64,000 bases of DNA from Rhodobiaceae bacterium. Its GTDB lineage: Bacteria > Pseudomonadota > Alphaproteobacteria > Rhizobiales > Tepidamorphaceae. Below the pieces are notes generated by a model, which worked only from the letters and a program-made list of their open reading frames with translations, searched no databases and was not told the DNA's origin. The stretch lies in NCBI GenBank assembly GCA_020637895.1, contig JACKJP010000003.1:248001-312000 (forward strand), given 5' to 3'. Position numbers and translations under genes: made by a program. How positions within the stretch are numbered: position 1 is the first letter of the stretch; each line of letters opens with the position of its first letter. Shown one piece after another: positions 36,214 through 43,047 of this stretch.

Positions 36214-36464
36214 TCACCCGCCAACTTGTAAAGGACGTCGGCGAGGGTGATGAGCATCCAGCCGGTGGCGCCGACCAGCGCGAAAGCGGCGATGGTCATG
36301 ACGACGGCGCCGATCCAGATCGTGATCTGCTTCTTTACCCCATCGGTCAGCCGGGTTTTCTGCCCCAGCCTCAGCCGCTGGTTTTTTGCCCCATCGTTCA
36401 GCCGTCGGGCTGCGCCCGCCGTCGTCGATGGGTGCCCCATTGGAGAGTGGTTCTCAGCGGACAT
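36210..36464 (-). CDS. Small membrane protein largely encoded by palindromic elements
   Basis: An 84-residue protein. The C-terminal half is one membrane helix (IGAVVMTIAAFALVGATGWM) and a short tail. Residues about 9-46 (STTAGAARRLNDGA, RLRLGQ, TRLTDGVKK) are encoded by one complete and two partial palindromic elements, leaving little native N-terminal sequence. It overlaps its neighbours in the leftward operon. Function unknown. Confidence 0.55.
36333..36381 (+). repeat. Two partial palindromic elements (left halves only)
   Basis: TTTACCCC-ATCG-GTCAGCCGG (36333-36354) and TTTTCTGCCCC-AGCC-TCAGCCGC (36356-36380) are left arms without right arms, directly followed by a full copy. They look like nested insertion or repeated partial duplication. 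Confidence 0.65.
36382..36437 (+). repeat. Palindromic element, copy 3
   Basis: TTTTTTGCCCC-ATCG ... CGAT-GGGTGCCCC, complete. The variable stem is ATCG/CGAT, as in copy 8 at 43335. It is inside the small membrane protein gene. Confidence 0.8.
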
Positions 36465-36639
36465 GGATCGGCCTCTTTTCCAGTTCCTCGATGTCGGCGT
36501 TGCGGGCCTTGCGCCAGCGCGTTTCCTTCCGGGCGTTTACAGAGATGCGCCGCGCTTCCTCGACCATGCAGACCGGGCCGAACAGGCCCGTGCGCGGACG
36601 CCAGCGGCCGGTGAGACGCCACGGGAATTGGGTGGTCAT
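36454..36639 (-). CDS. Small basic phage protein
   Basis: A 61-residue basic protein (MTTQFPWRLTGRWRPRTGLF..., EEARRISVNARKETRWRKARN). No family recognised. It overlaps the genes on both sides (4 and 11 bases), consistent with a coupled reading in the leftward operon. Confidence 0.5.
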   Translation of the reverse strand: MTTQFPWRLTGRWRPRTGLFGPVCMVEEARRISVNARKETRWRKARNADIEELEKRPIHVR

Positions 36640-37010
36640 TGTTTGCCCCGCTGGTCAGCCGCGCGTTGCGCGTCGTCAGCGGGGACCCGAACGTGCTCGA
36701 TCGCCTTGTCGGGATCTGCTGTTCGCCAGTCGGGCCATTCGCGCTTTTCGTTCTTCGAGAGTTTGGCTTCTATGGCAATGCAGATTTGCTCTGCGGTTGC
36801 CCCAGTTCGCCATGCGCCGTCGAGCGAAAGAATGATCGCGTCGACCCACTCTTCGAGATCCGTCGGGGCCTGCTCGATCTCTGCCAGTTCTTTCCGGATG
36901 TGATCGCACACACCTTTGGTGCGCAGGCCCGGGCCGAAGGTTCCAATACTGAACCGTATCTGCCGTCTCAGGTGCGCTGCGAGGTCGTATTCAAAGTCTT
37001 CCGCACTCAT
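36636..37010 (-). CDS. dATP/dGTP pyrophosphohydrolase-like protein (DUF550)
   Basis: A 124-residue MazG-type protein of the DUF550 family: FGPGLRTKGVCDHIRKELAEI with the E-x2-E-x metal-binding helix, DLEEWVDAIILSLDGAWRTG as the second helix, and EWPDWRTADPDKAIEHVR. The family is annotated as dATP/dGTP diphosphohydrolase and could bias the nucleotide pool during infection. The last 15 residues (ADDAQRAADQRGKQ) are encoded by palindromic element copy 4. Confidence 0.8.
   Translation of the reverse strand: MSAEDFEYDLAAHLRRQIRFSIGTFGPGLRTKGVCDHIRKELAEIEQAPTDLEEWVDAIILSLDGAWRTGATAEQICIAIEAKLSKNEKREWPDWRTADPDKAIEHVRVPADDAQRAADQRGKQ
36640..36688 (+). repeat. Palindromic element, copy 4
   Basis: TGTTTGCCCC-GCTG ... 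CAGC-GGGGACCC; nearly identical to copy 1. It provides the C-terminal codons and stop of the DUF550 gene. Confidence 0.8.
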
Positions 37011-37019
37011 CGTTCGCCC

Positions 37020-37415
37020 TCACGCCGCGTGATAGTGCGGGGTGCCGCGCGTGCGGGCTCTCGCCAGCGCACGGGCTTCCTCGTTGAACTCGATCACTTC
37101 CTGCGGAGAGAAGCCGGCATCCACCAGATGCTGATCGGTGCAGAAGCCGCATTCGGCGAACTTGTCGGCCATGACGTCGGCCATGCGCTGGGGCACCGAC
37201 TTCTCCGTGCGCTTGCGGGCGCGGGCGAGGGCGTCGCTCAGCAGGTTGCGCTGGTCGACCAGCTGGTGCGCGACGAGGCGCACGGCCTGCCGCTCCAGAT
37301 CGATGAATTCATTCTGCGGGAGTTTCTTCAGTTCGGCCGTGACCAGGGCGATCTCGGCGAGGCGGTCTTCGATCGCGGCGCTGGCGCCGGCGACGGTCTG
37401 GATATCGGTCTGCAT
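37020..37415 (-). CDS. Helical phage protein, first gene of leftward operon
   Basis: A 131-residue, largely helical protein (IEDRLAEIALVTAELKKLP..., SVPQRMADVMADKFAECGFC). No family recognised. It starts just downstream of an operator-containing promoter at about 37450-37500 and is the first of the leftward early genes that run down to 32827. Confidence 0.6.
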   Translation of the reverse strand: MQTDIQTVAGASAAIEDRLAEIALVTAELKKLPQNEFIDLERQAVRLVAHQLVDQRNLLSDALARARKRTEKSVPQRMADVMADKFAECGFCTDQHLVDAGFSPQEVIEFNEEARALARARTRGTPHYHAA

Positions 37416-37440
37416 GACAAGGGCTCCGTTCCATCGGGTG

Positions 37441-37511
37441 ATGGGGACGGATTATTTGCTAAGATCGCAAAAAGTGTCAATGCTAAAGTGGCGAAAATCG
37501 CAAATTACAAA
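37441..37511 (-). promoter_or_regulatory. Leftward early promoter with two repressor-like operators
   Basis: Read leftward: TTGACA, 17 bases, AAATAA. Operator-like 13-mers GCTAAGATCGCAA (37458-37470) and GCGAAAATCGCAA (37491-37503) sit within and just upstream of it. They match three sites in front of the repressor gene, so this is the expected PL/OL. Confidence 0.7.
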
Positions 37512-37523
37512 CTGCGGGGCTTG

Positions 37524-37949
37524 TCAATTTGTTGATTCGATTTCCGGAAATGGCTCAAGGGGAACGTCTTTGCAGTGGTTATTGACCTGCGGTTGAGTGG
37601 TCGGGCCGCTCAGCGACAACTCGACGACATCGCCTTTGAATAGCAGCAGGGAGTAGTTTAGCCCGGTATAGGCACCCATCCGGTTCTTCGCATTGGCTCT
37701 GAGGCAGACGGCCCATCCACGATAGGCCACAATATTGGTTCCATCGTATATGCCCTGCCGATAGACCGGTTGGGAAATAGATGCATCCCTGATGCTGTAA
37801 GGGTCGAAGAAGGTGGTTTTGACGTAGTTGACTACGGCGGCCTTGTAGTTTGCAGGGGGAGGGCTGGCGGGAGTTGTGGTTTCGCTGGTGGAGGCGTTGC
37901 AGCCAGCCAAGGCGAGGGTGATGGCAACTCCTGACAACGCTTTTCTCAT
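37524..37949 (-). CDS. Lipoprotein next to the prophage repressor
   Basis: A 141-residue protein with a lipoprotein signal: MRKALSGVAITLALAGC, a clean lipobox (LAGC). The mature part has a low-complexity Thr/Pro linker (STSETTTPASPPP) and then a folded domain (YVKTTFFDPYSIRDASISQP, WAVCLRANAKNRMGAY). It lies 4 bases downstream of the repressor gene, so it is probably expressed from the lysogen. An envelope role such as blocking superinfection is a guess. Confidence 0.7.
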   Translation of the reverse strand: MRKALSGVAITLALAGCNASTSETTTPASPPPANYKAAVVNYVKTTFFDPYSIRDASISQPVYRQGIYDGTNIVAYRGWAVCLRANAKNRMGAYTGLNYSLLLFKGDVVELSLSGPTTQPQVNNHCKDVPLEPFPEIESTN

Positions 37950-37953
37950 TGCT

Positions 37954-38619
37954 TCATTCCCTGCTGACTGCATACCAGACGCGCCCAATGATCCTGACTT
38001 CCTCGCCATCTATGCCGTCATCCACCGGAATTGGTGTCTGAAATCGTGGATCATCGGATTCAGGCATTAACCATAGCTTCCCTTCTGGATCGAGGTGAAG
38101 CAACTTGACCGTGTGTTCGGCGTCCCCGCCGGGGCGGCGGCGCTCAACGACGTACCTCTTGCCTGGTATGGGGCTTTCCATCGTCTCTTCAACGTTCGTG
38201 AAGACCACGACGGTCCCTTCCTCCCACTTCCTATTCATGGACGGCCCGCGCGTTTCAGCGCCGTAGAGCCGATATTCGCTTAGGGCGTCGTCTTGCGGAA
38301 CCGCGACGTCGTACTTGTCGTCATCGGCCCATTCCCAAGTTTCTGCCCAGTCGCCGGCCTGCACATGCGCTGCAACCGTCACCAGGCGACTCCGCAATAG
38401 ACCGGATGCTGCGGCGTTCTGGTCAAAGAATTCGCGCATCAATTCGTATTCGTGCGCGCGGATCTCGCGCGATTCTCGGTCGGGATCGGTATTGGCCATG
38501 CGCGTAATCGCTTCGGCCCTCACTCCTAGATGCCGGGCGAGCGCACCTTTCGTTCCGCGACCTCCCTCATCGAGTTCGCGTTGAAGCCAAAGGCGAATTT
38601 TAAGTTGCGGATCGCTCAT
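37954..38619 (-). CDS. S24-family phage repressor (CI/LexA-like)
   Basis: A 221-residue protein: N-terminal HTH (GALARHLGVRAEAITRMAN near residue 24) and C-terminal S24 peptidase domain with the catalytic Ser in RGPSMNRKWEEG near 128 and Lys in PGKRYVVERRR. This is the expected lysogeny repressor that self-cleaves on SOS induction. ATG 38619 begins the domain; an extension to 38727 would run through the operators. It faces the Cro-like gene across an operator region. Confidence 0.88.
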   Translation of the reverse strand: MSDPQLKIRLWLQRELDEGGRGTKGALARHLGVRAEAITRMANTDPDRESREIRAHEYELMREFFDQNAAASGLLRSRLVTVAAHVQAGDWAETWEWADDDKYDVAVPQDDALSEYRLYGAETRGPSMNRKWEEGTVVVFTNVEETMESPIPGKRYVVERRRPGGDAEHTVKLLHLDPEGKLWLMPESDDPRFQTPIPVDDGIDGEEVRIIGRVWYAVSRE

Positions 38620-38624
38620 GAGAG

Positions 38625-38712
38625 CATATTCGCGATTGCCGCAAATATGAATATAGCGAAGTTCGCAAAAAAGAATTGACAGGTATTGGCGATATTCGCA
38701 AATATCAACATC
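38625..38712. promoter_or_regulatory. Repressor/Cro operator region with three 13-bp sites
   Basis: Three sites: GCGATTGCCGCAA (38632-38644), GCGAAGTTCGCAA (38656-38668) and GCGATATTCGCAA (38689-38701). The rightward promoter is TTGACA at 38676-38681 with an AAATAT -10 near 38700, and the third site lies between its -35 and -10. Leftward, TATATT near the second site may serve the repressor. Common form GCGA-N4-CGCAA. Confidence 0.75.
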
Positions 38713-38970
38713 ATGAACGAGAAGCACCTCGATCCGGCGAAATCTGTGATTGCGAAGTTAGGCGGCGTTGAAGCCGTGGCGAATGTCACGGGGAAGCACG
38801 TCTCGCGCATTTATCGCTGGATGTACCCGAAAGACCGCGGCGGCACTGGCGGGTTCATCCCGCAATCGGACTACGGCGCTCTGTTGTCCTATGCCCGCGC
38901 CAGCGGGATCGAACTTTCACCATCCGAATTTGTAGAGCCTCTGCCGGCAGTTGTCGGGGGTCAATCATGA
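38713..38970 (+). CDS. Cro-like HTH protein
   Basis: An 85-residue protein: VIAKLGGVEAVANVTGKHVSRIYRWMYP is an HTH of the Cro/CII (YdaS-like) type. Opposite strand and position across the operators from the S24 repressor support a Cro role. ATG 38713 follows the operator-bearing promoter and overlaps no operator, unlike the upstream frame. Confidence 0.75.
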   Translation: MNEKHLDPAKSVIAKLGGVEAVANVTGKHVSRIYRWMYPKDRGGTGGFIPQSDYGALLSYARASGIELSPSEFVEPLPAVVGGQS

Positions 38971-39443
38971 ACGCACCCGCAGTTCCATTCACGTCTTCAG
39001 CAAACGGAGAATGGACCGGAGGCACACGCATGTCTGACCCTCATTATGGGCAAGTTTGCCCGAAACGCCGGGCAGGGACGCCCGGTGGATCTTTGCCCCA
39101 CGCTCAACCGTCCGCTGCGCGGCCGTCGCCGCGGGGGCCCAGTATCGATCTCGAGGCGCTCAAGCGCTTTCTGCAGCGCCGCTACCACTACAACACACCC
39201 GAGTCCGTTGCGGCCGATACCGGCATTCCGCCGGAGACGGTGCGCAACTGGATCCGGCTGAGGGCGCGGCCCTCGATCGGCAATTTCCTGACGCTTGCCC
39301 TGCATTACGGGCCCGATCTCGTCGCCGCCGCCTGGCCGGGCGCGCCGCGCTGGATGGATAGCGCGTGCCGGGAAGAGGAAGCGGCGCGGCTGGAAGCCGA
39401 GCAGGAACGCATCAACAGACGGCTGAAGGAGCTTCGATCATGA
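38967..39443 (+). CDS. HTH phage protein with palindromic element insertion
   Basis: A 158-residue protein. Residues about 60-115 contain an HTH (ESVAADTGIPPETVRNWIRLRARPSI), followed by a coiled C-terminus (EEEAARLEAEQERINRRLKELR). Residues about 42-58 (PHAQPSAARPSPRGPS) come from palindromic element copy 5. Overlaps both neighbours by 4 bases. Confidence 0.65.
   Translation: MNAPAVPFTSSANGEWTGGTRMSDPHYGQVCPKRRAGTPGGSLPHAQPSAARPSPRGPSIDLEALKRFLQRRYHYNTPESVAADTGIPPETVRNWIRLRARPSIGNFLTLALHYGPDLVAAAWPGAPRWMDSACREEEAARLEAEQERINRRLKELRS
39091..39140 (+). repeat. Palindromic element, copy 5
   Basis: CTTTGCCCC-ACGC ... GCCGC-GGGGGCCC. It is in frame within the HTH gene just before its DNA-binding domain and is close in sequence and reading frame to copy 14 at 48681. 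Confidence 0.8.
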
Positions 39444-39874
39444 TCGCGAAGGATCAACTGCGCGCCTTTGTGGAGCGCATTGAGCGGCTCGACGAGGAGA
39501 AGAAGGCGATCGCCGACGACATCAAGGATGTGTACGGCGAGGCCAAGGCGATGGGGTACGACACGAAGGTGCTGCGTCAGCTGATCCGCCTGCGCAAGCA
39601 GGAGCCGCACGAGCGCCAGGAGCAACAGGCAATCCTCGACGTCTACATGAACGCGTTGGGCATGCTGCCGCTTTTCGAGCACGCTGAGGCTGCCCCGCAA
39701 GTCAAAACCGTCGATGAGCACATCGCCGAACTCAAAGCTGCTGCTATCGGGAGCGTTGAGGACGACGCGCCTGCGAAGGCAGCGCGTGAAAAGCCGAGTC
39801 CGAAATCAACGAAATCCACCAAGCCGAAGGCTCCAAGGGCTGCGGCGCCAGTAGACGAGTACGTCCTTCCATAA
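39440..39874 (+). CDS. GapR-family DNA-binding protein (DUF2312)
   Basis: A 144-residue protein. Residues 1-85 are a GapR/DUF2312 domain: QLRAFVERIERLDEEKKAIADDIKDVYGEAKAMGYDTKVLRQLIRLRK, the coiled-coil that clamps overtwisted AT-rich DNA in Caulobacter. The C-terminal tail is Lys/Pro/Ala-rich and absent from short chromosomal GapR. A phage copy may affect DNA topology during replication or transcription. Confidence 0.85.
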   Translation: MIAKDQLRAFVERIERLDEEKKAIADDIKDVYGEAKAMGYDTKVLRQLIRLRKQEPHERQEQQAILDVYMNALGMLPLFEHAEAAPQVKTVDEHIAELKAAAIGSVEDDAPAKAAREKPSPKSTKSTKPKAPRAAAPVDEYVLP

Positions 39875-39924
39875 GGGGGCACGCTCCGCGCTGCCGGTCG
39901 CCACTCCCGGCAGCGCGGGAACTA

Positions 39925-39980
39925 GGGCTCCCGCTGACGACGACGTGCAACGCGCGGCGGCTGACCAGCGGGACAGACAA
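39925..39980 (-). repeat. Palindromic element, copy 6 (inverted)
   Basis: Read on the minus strand: TGTCTGTCCC-GCTG ... CAGC-GGGAGCCC. This is the only complete copy that lies fully between genes (39874 and 39992). Confidence 0.75.
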
Positions 39981-39991
39981 CGGGGAGAAAA

Positions 39992-40144
39992 ATGCGGCTC
40001 TGGTACTATGCACTAGCCGAAGCCTTTTGCCAGGCGATGCAGCGGCGTGCCGTTCGCCACGCCGACAAGTGGCATGCGCGCCTTGCCTACTGGAAGCATC
40101 GCGAAAAGGCGTTCGCCGATCGCCGGCTGGGGATTGGACGATGA
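39992..40144 (+). CDS. Small basic phage protein (50 residues)
   Basis: A 50-residue ORF, MRLWYYALAEAFCQAMQRRA..., with GGGGAG about 6 bases upstream of ATG 39992 and a 4-base overlap with the next ATG (40141). Size, ribosome site and overlap support a real gene. No family recognised. Confidence 0.5.
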   Translation: MRLWYYALAEAFCQAMQRRAVRHADKWHARLAYWKHREKAFADRRLGIGR

Positions 40145-40440
40145 GGCGCGGCGCTAACTCACCACGAGTCTGCACAGTCTGCGGCATGACCTTCAGTCAT
40201 CGCCATGGGCTGGCTACGACTTGCTCCCGGTCCTGCAAGAACATTTATCGCCGTGCATATAAGAAAGCATGGCGAGAAACTAACAAACAAAAGGAAAAGG
40301 AGCGCCTTCGTGAAGTCGAGAGGCGACGCCGACGAAATTTTGACCCAGTAGAGATGGAGAAGCGACGGAAATATATGCGCGAACGCTACCACCGAATTGC
40401 AGCAGTTTATGCCGCAATGAAGGAAATAGGTCTCGCCTAA
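40141..40440 (+). CDS. Zinc-finger-like basic phage protein
   Basis: A 99-residue protein with a four-Cys knuckle (VCTVCGMTF ... TCSRSCKN) and a long Lys/Arg/Glu-rich helix (KEKERLREVERRRRRNFDP). It could be a small HNH-like or RNA/DNA-binding protein, but no catalytic His is obvious. From here to 40980 the DNA becomes clearly more AT-rich than the rest. Confidence 0.6.
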   Translation: MRRGANSPRVCTVCGMTFSHRHGLATTCSRSCKNIYRRAYKKAWRETNKQKEKERLREVERRRRRNFDPVEMEKRRKYMRERYHRIAAVYAAMKEIGLA

Positions 40441-40481
40441 AAAATAAGCATGTGTATCTATGACTTAGGAGGTGAAATGCG

Positions 40482-40982
40482 ATGCTATATACAGGTACTT
40501 ATGGCGCAAAAGTTCAGTCATGGAAAAAGGCGAATCCGCGTGAACTTCTAAAGCGCTTAATCGACGGGCATCCATCTGCGGAAAAATCATTTCTTTTAGT
40601 AAAGCTTCGTGAGGAATTATTTCATGAGGAAAATATCGAGTACCTTGAAGCGATGATCGAATATTGGTTCATCAACAACTATCATAGTCTTGTTTTCCGG
40701 CCAAACCGCCAAGAGCGGGATAGATCGCACAAAGCGAAGCAACGGCGTGTCTCTGCCGTTAAAGAGCGAATAGAAAGTCGCATACTAGAGGAAGCGCAAT
40801 TAATGCTTCTTGATATGATTTTGCCGACCGGCCGGTCACTTAGAGAGTCAAGCGGAGAGGATTGCGAGCGGGCAGGGGGCTGGCTCAGCCAAGTGGCAAA
40901 GAAAATCCAGCCGGGCCAGATCGTCGGCGATGTGATGACAGAAGAGCAGGTCCGCAGGCTTTGGAAGGCCGCCAAGCAATGA
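40482..40982 (+). CDS. Hypothetical phage protein in AT-rich DNA
   Basis: A 166-residue, mainly helical, charged protein (NPRELLKRLIDGHPSAEKS..., DRSHKAKQRRVSAVKERIES). No family recognised. Codon use (many AAA, GAA, TTA) differs from its GC-rich neighbours, suggesting recent acquisition. AGGAGG-like ribosome site (TTAGGAGGTGA) lies about 8 bases before ATG 40482. It overlaps the next gene by 4 bases. Confidence 0.65.
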   Translation: MLYTGTYGAKVQSWKKANPRELLKRLIDGHPSAEKSFLLVKLREELFHEENIEYLEAMIEYWFINNYHSLVFRPNRQERDRSHKAKQRRVSAVKERIESRILEEAQLMLLDMILPTGRSLRESSGEDCERAGGWLSQVAKKIQPGQIVGDVMTEEQVRRLWKAAKQ

Positions 40983-41287
40983 GGCGCGGCAAATACAAGC
41001 CGCAGCAGCGGACAGTCTGGACGCCTCCAGTGATGGCGCGCCTTGAGGCGCTCTTCGATGAGGGGCTTTCGCGCACCCGCATCGCCGCGCGGCTCTCAAG
41101 TGACACCGGCCGAACATTCACCCGTGGCCATGTCGCCGGGAAGATGTGGCGGGAAGGCTTCGGCGCGCCGGGAGACGACGTCTCTGTCCCATCCTCAACC
41201 GTCGCTCTGCGCCGTCGGGATGGGCGCCCTAAATGGGCCCCCGCTGACGACGCGCGCGGCGCGGCTGACCAGCGGGGCCAACAATGA
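40979..41287 (+). CDS. GcrA-like DNA-binding protein with two palindromic elements
   Basis: A 102-residue protein. Residues about 8-60 (TVWTPPVMARLEALFDEGLS, RTRIAARLS, HVAGKMWREGFG) match the GcrA-type HTH pattern (W-T-x..L..L..x-G-x-S..xIA..L...N/H-V..K). Residues after about 65 (SSTVALRRRDGRPK, ADDARGAADQRGQQ) are encoded by palindromic elements copy 7 and copy 8, so only the HTH part is native. Confidence 0.65.
   Translation: MRRGKYKPQQRTVWTPPVMARLEALFDEGLSRTRIAARLSSDTGRTFTRGHVAGKMWREGFGAPGDDVSVPSSTVALRRRDGRPKWAPADDARGAADQRGQQ
41181..41230 (+). repeat. Palindromic element, copy 7
   Basis: TCTGTCCC-ATCC ... GGGAT-GGGCGCCC. The usual GCCCC outer arm is TCCC here, yet the stem still pairs with GGGAT-GGG. 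In the 3' end of the GcrA-like gene. Confidence 0.75.
41234..41284 (-). repeat. Palindromic element, copy 8 (inverted)
   Basis: Minus strand: TGTTGGCCCC-GCTG ... CAGC-GGGGGCCCA. It abuts copy 7 head to head and carries the end of the GcrA-like gene and the start codon region of the next gene. Confidence 0.8.
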
Positions 41288-41580
41288 CGGCCCGGATCGA
41301 CAGGCGCGAGATGGCAACGGGAATGTTGCTCGCCGGCCGGACGCCACGGGATATCGCGCGGCGTCTCAGGGTTCGCCCCTCGGCGATTGCCGCCTATGCC
41401 CGCGATGGCGGGATTGAATATTTCAAAACGCATATCCCCGAACGGGTGCTGATGCGTCTGCAGGCGGAGGCCGCCCGGCGCGGTTTGAGCGACCGTGCGC
41501 TGGCGCGCCAGCTGCTGACGAAGATCGTCGAAGATGACCTGTTCGACGCCGTGCTGGATGAAGAAGAGGGCGGCGCATGA
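41284..41580 (+). CDS. Small HTH/ribbon-like phage protein A
   Basis: A 98-residue protein: HTH-like N-terminus (MLLAGRTPRDIARRLRVRPSAIAAYARDGG) and a C-terminal part (ERVLMRLQAEAARRGLSDRALARQLL, DDLFDAVLDEEEGG) that looks like a ribbon-helix-helix plus acidic tail. It is clearly related to the next gene (shared DD-L/M-FDAVLD-x2-EGG end), so the pair arose by tandem duplication. Confidence 0.65.
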   Translation: MTARIDRREMATGMLLAGRTPRDIARRLRVRPSAIAAYARDGGIEYFKTHIPERVLMRLQAEAARRGLSDRALARQLLTKIVEDDLFDAVLDEEEGGA

Positions 41581-41897
41581 GCGGGTCGCGGGCCAAACCG
41601 ACTGCCGGCTTTCCCTCCCAGGGCGATGCCATCCGCGCGATGCTGATGAACGGAACGTCGGCGGCGGATACCGCGCGAAGTCTCAGCTGTACTCTGAATA
41701 ATGTCTTCCGCTCCGCGCGCCGCAGGGGCATGGCGCAGGCCAAGATCTGGATCAACAGCGAAACGGTCGACGCGATCAATGCCGCCGGGCGGTCGAGGGG
41801 CGTTTCTCCCACCTTTCTTATGCAGCACCTGCTGCATGTCATTGCTCGCGACGACATGTTCGACGCGGTTCTGGATGATGGGGAGGGCGGGAAGTGA
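41577..41897 (+). CDS. Small HTH/ribbon-like phage protein B (paralogue of A)
   Basis: A 106-residue paralogue of the preceding protein: HTH-like IRAMLMNGTSAADTARSLSC, then IWINSETVDAINAAGRSRGVS and the end DDMFDAVLDDGEGG. Both genes overlap by 4 bases. Probably DNA-binding. Confidence 0.65.
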   Translation: MSGSRAKPTAGFPSQGDAIRAMLMNGTSAADTARSLSCTLNNVFRSARRRGMAQAKIWINSETVDAINAAGRSRGVSPTFLMQHLLHVIARDDMFDAVLDDGEGGK

Positions 41898-42271
41898 GGG
41901 GCACAAAACTGGAGGCTGCACCAATGATGAAGCGCATGCACCGGGTTGTTAGGAGAATAATTGTTTGGGCCAGCACACCGACCGATGAAGAACGGGCCGC
42001 CCACGCTGCTCAGCAGCAAATGGAAAAGGCGCGCGCGGCGAAGGCAAAACGTGAAGCTGAATATAAATTGCACCTCGCGTTGGCGACAAAGTGCTTGCGA
42101 TCGGACCCGCCGCGCGGAATCCCGGTAACGCTCGGCCTTGATCGCTGGAATGCTCCGCTGGTTGCCGGGCTGTTTCGCGATGCGGTCGCGAAAGGCGCGC
42201 CGGGAAAATATCTCGACTTTTATCTGGATCAGATTGGCCGGCTGACAGGTACCGAAGTGAGGGTGCTATGA
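41894..42271 (+). CDS. Hypothetical phage protein
   Basis: A 125-residue protein, no family recognised: basic N-terminus, Ala/Lys/Glu-rich helix (AHAAQQQMEKARAAKAKREAEYK) and a small C-terminal domain ending LTGTEVRVL. GTG 41894 is used because of the 4-base overlap with the upstream stop; ATG 41924 is possible. Confidence 0.6.
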   Translation: MRGTKLEAAPMMKRMHRVVRRIIVWASTPTDEERAAHAAQQQMEKARAAKAKREAEYKLHLALATKCLRSDPPRGIPVTLGLDRWNAPLVAGLFRDAVAKGAPGKYLDFYLDQIGRLTGTEVRVL

Positions 42272-43047
42272 CGCCACTCGCTCACAAGATCGCTGCGCAG
42301 CTGACGATGCCTAAAGCCAAGCGGACCATCAAGGATGGATGCGACCTGCTTTCGAGGATGGGCGATGTCCATTGCTTCGAGGTGACCGACGTATTCGACG
42401 CTGCACCCGCATTGTCGCTCAACCTAATCAGTCGAGGGATGGTTCCCGAGGTGCTGGCGTTTCTGCCGGCGCCAAAAACGTGGATCGAATGGCGTTTTGA
42501 CGACGGCGGACGCCAGGCCTTTCTTTTAATCGAAACGCCGGGCGGCTCAGCTCAAGCTTTCAGCGCGCGCGAGCACCCAGAGTATGGGATCGAGGCCCAT
42601 GAATTTGTAGGAGAATTGCTTCTTGCTCCGAAGTCATGGGACCAGCCCTTTCCCGTTCCCTGCAGATTCCCAGGAGAAACCGTCTTCCGTCAAAAAGGCT
42701 GGGCTGCGTTTCTCTACGGCACTTTAGCGATCATCAACACGCCGAGGATCTTTGGCAGGCGGCAGCACATGCCGCATCGCGGCCTTGAGCGCAAGTTGCT
42801 TCAAGCGCGCGCCGTCGTCGGCAAGTTTCCGCTGCATGCGTGGACGGAAATACAGCTGCGCGTAAAGCCACCGAAAGACGCGAGCGGTGACCCAAGCCAC
42901 GAAGCGCATTTGACGGGGCGAAAGGCCCTGCATTTTTGCCGGTCGCATCTGCGCATCCGGCGCGGGCAACTGGAATTTGTTTCCGCACATTGGCGCGGCG
43001 ACGCTGCGCTGGGCATCAAGCGTAGCCGCTATCGGGTGACGCAATGA
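42268..43047 (+). CDS. Conserved phage protein of unknown function
   Basis: A 259-residue protein. The C-terminal segment (RKALHFCRSHLRIRRGQLEFVS, then AHWRGDAALGIKRSRYRV) is one I recognise as conserved in alphaproteobacterial phage proteins, with a possible nucleic-acid-binding role because of its Arg/His content. No enzyme motif seen. Overlaps both neighbours by 4 bases. Confidence 0.7.
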   Translation: MTPLAHKIAAQLTMPKAKRTIKDGCDLLSRMGDVHCFEVTDVFDAAPALSLNLISRGMVPEVLAFLPAPKTWIEWRFDDGGRQAFLLIETPGGSAQAFSAREHPEYGIEAHEFVGELLLAPKSWDQPFPVPCRFPGETVFRQKGWAAFLYGTLAIINTPRIFGRRQHMPHRGLERKLLQARAVVGKFPLHAWTEIQLRVKPPKDASGDPSHEAHLTGRKALHFCRSHLRIRRGQLEFVSAHWRGDAALGIKRSRYRVTQ

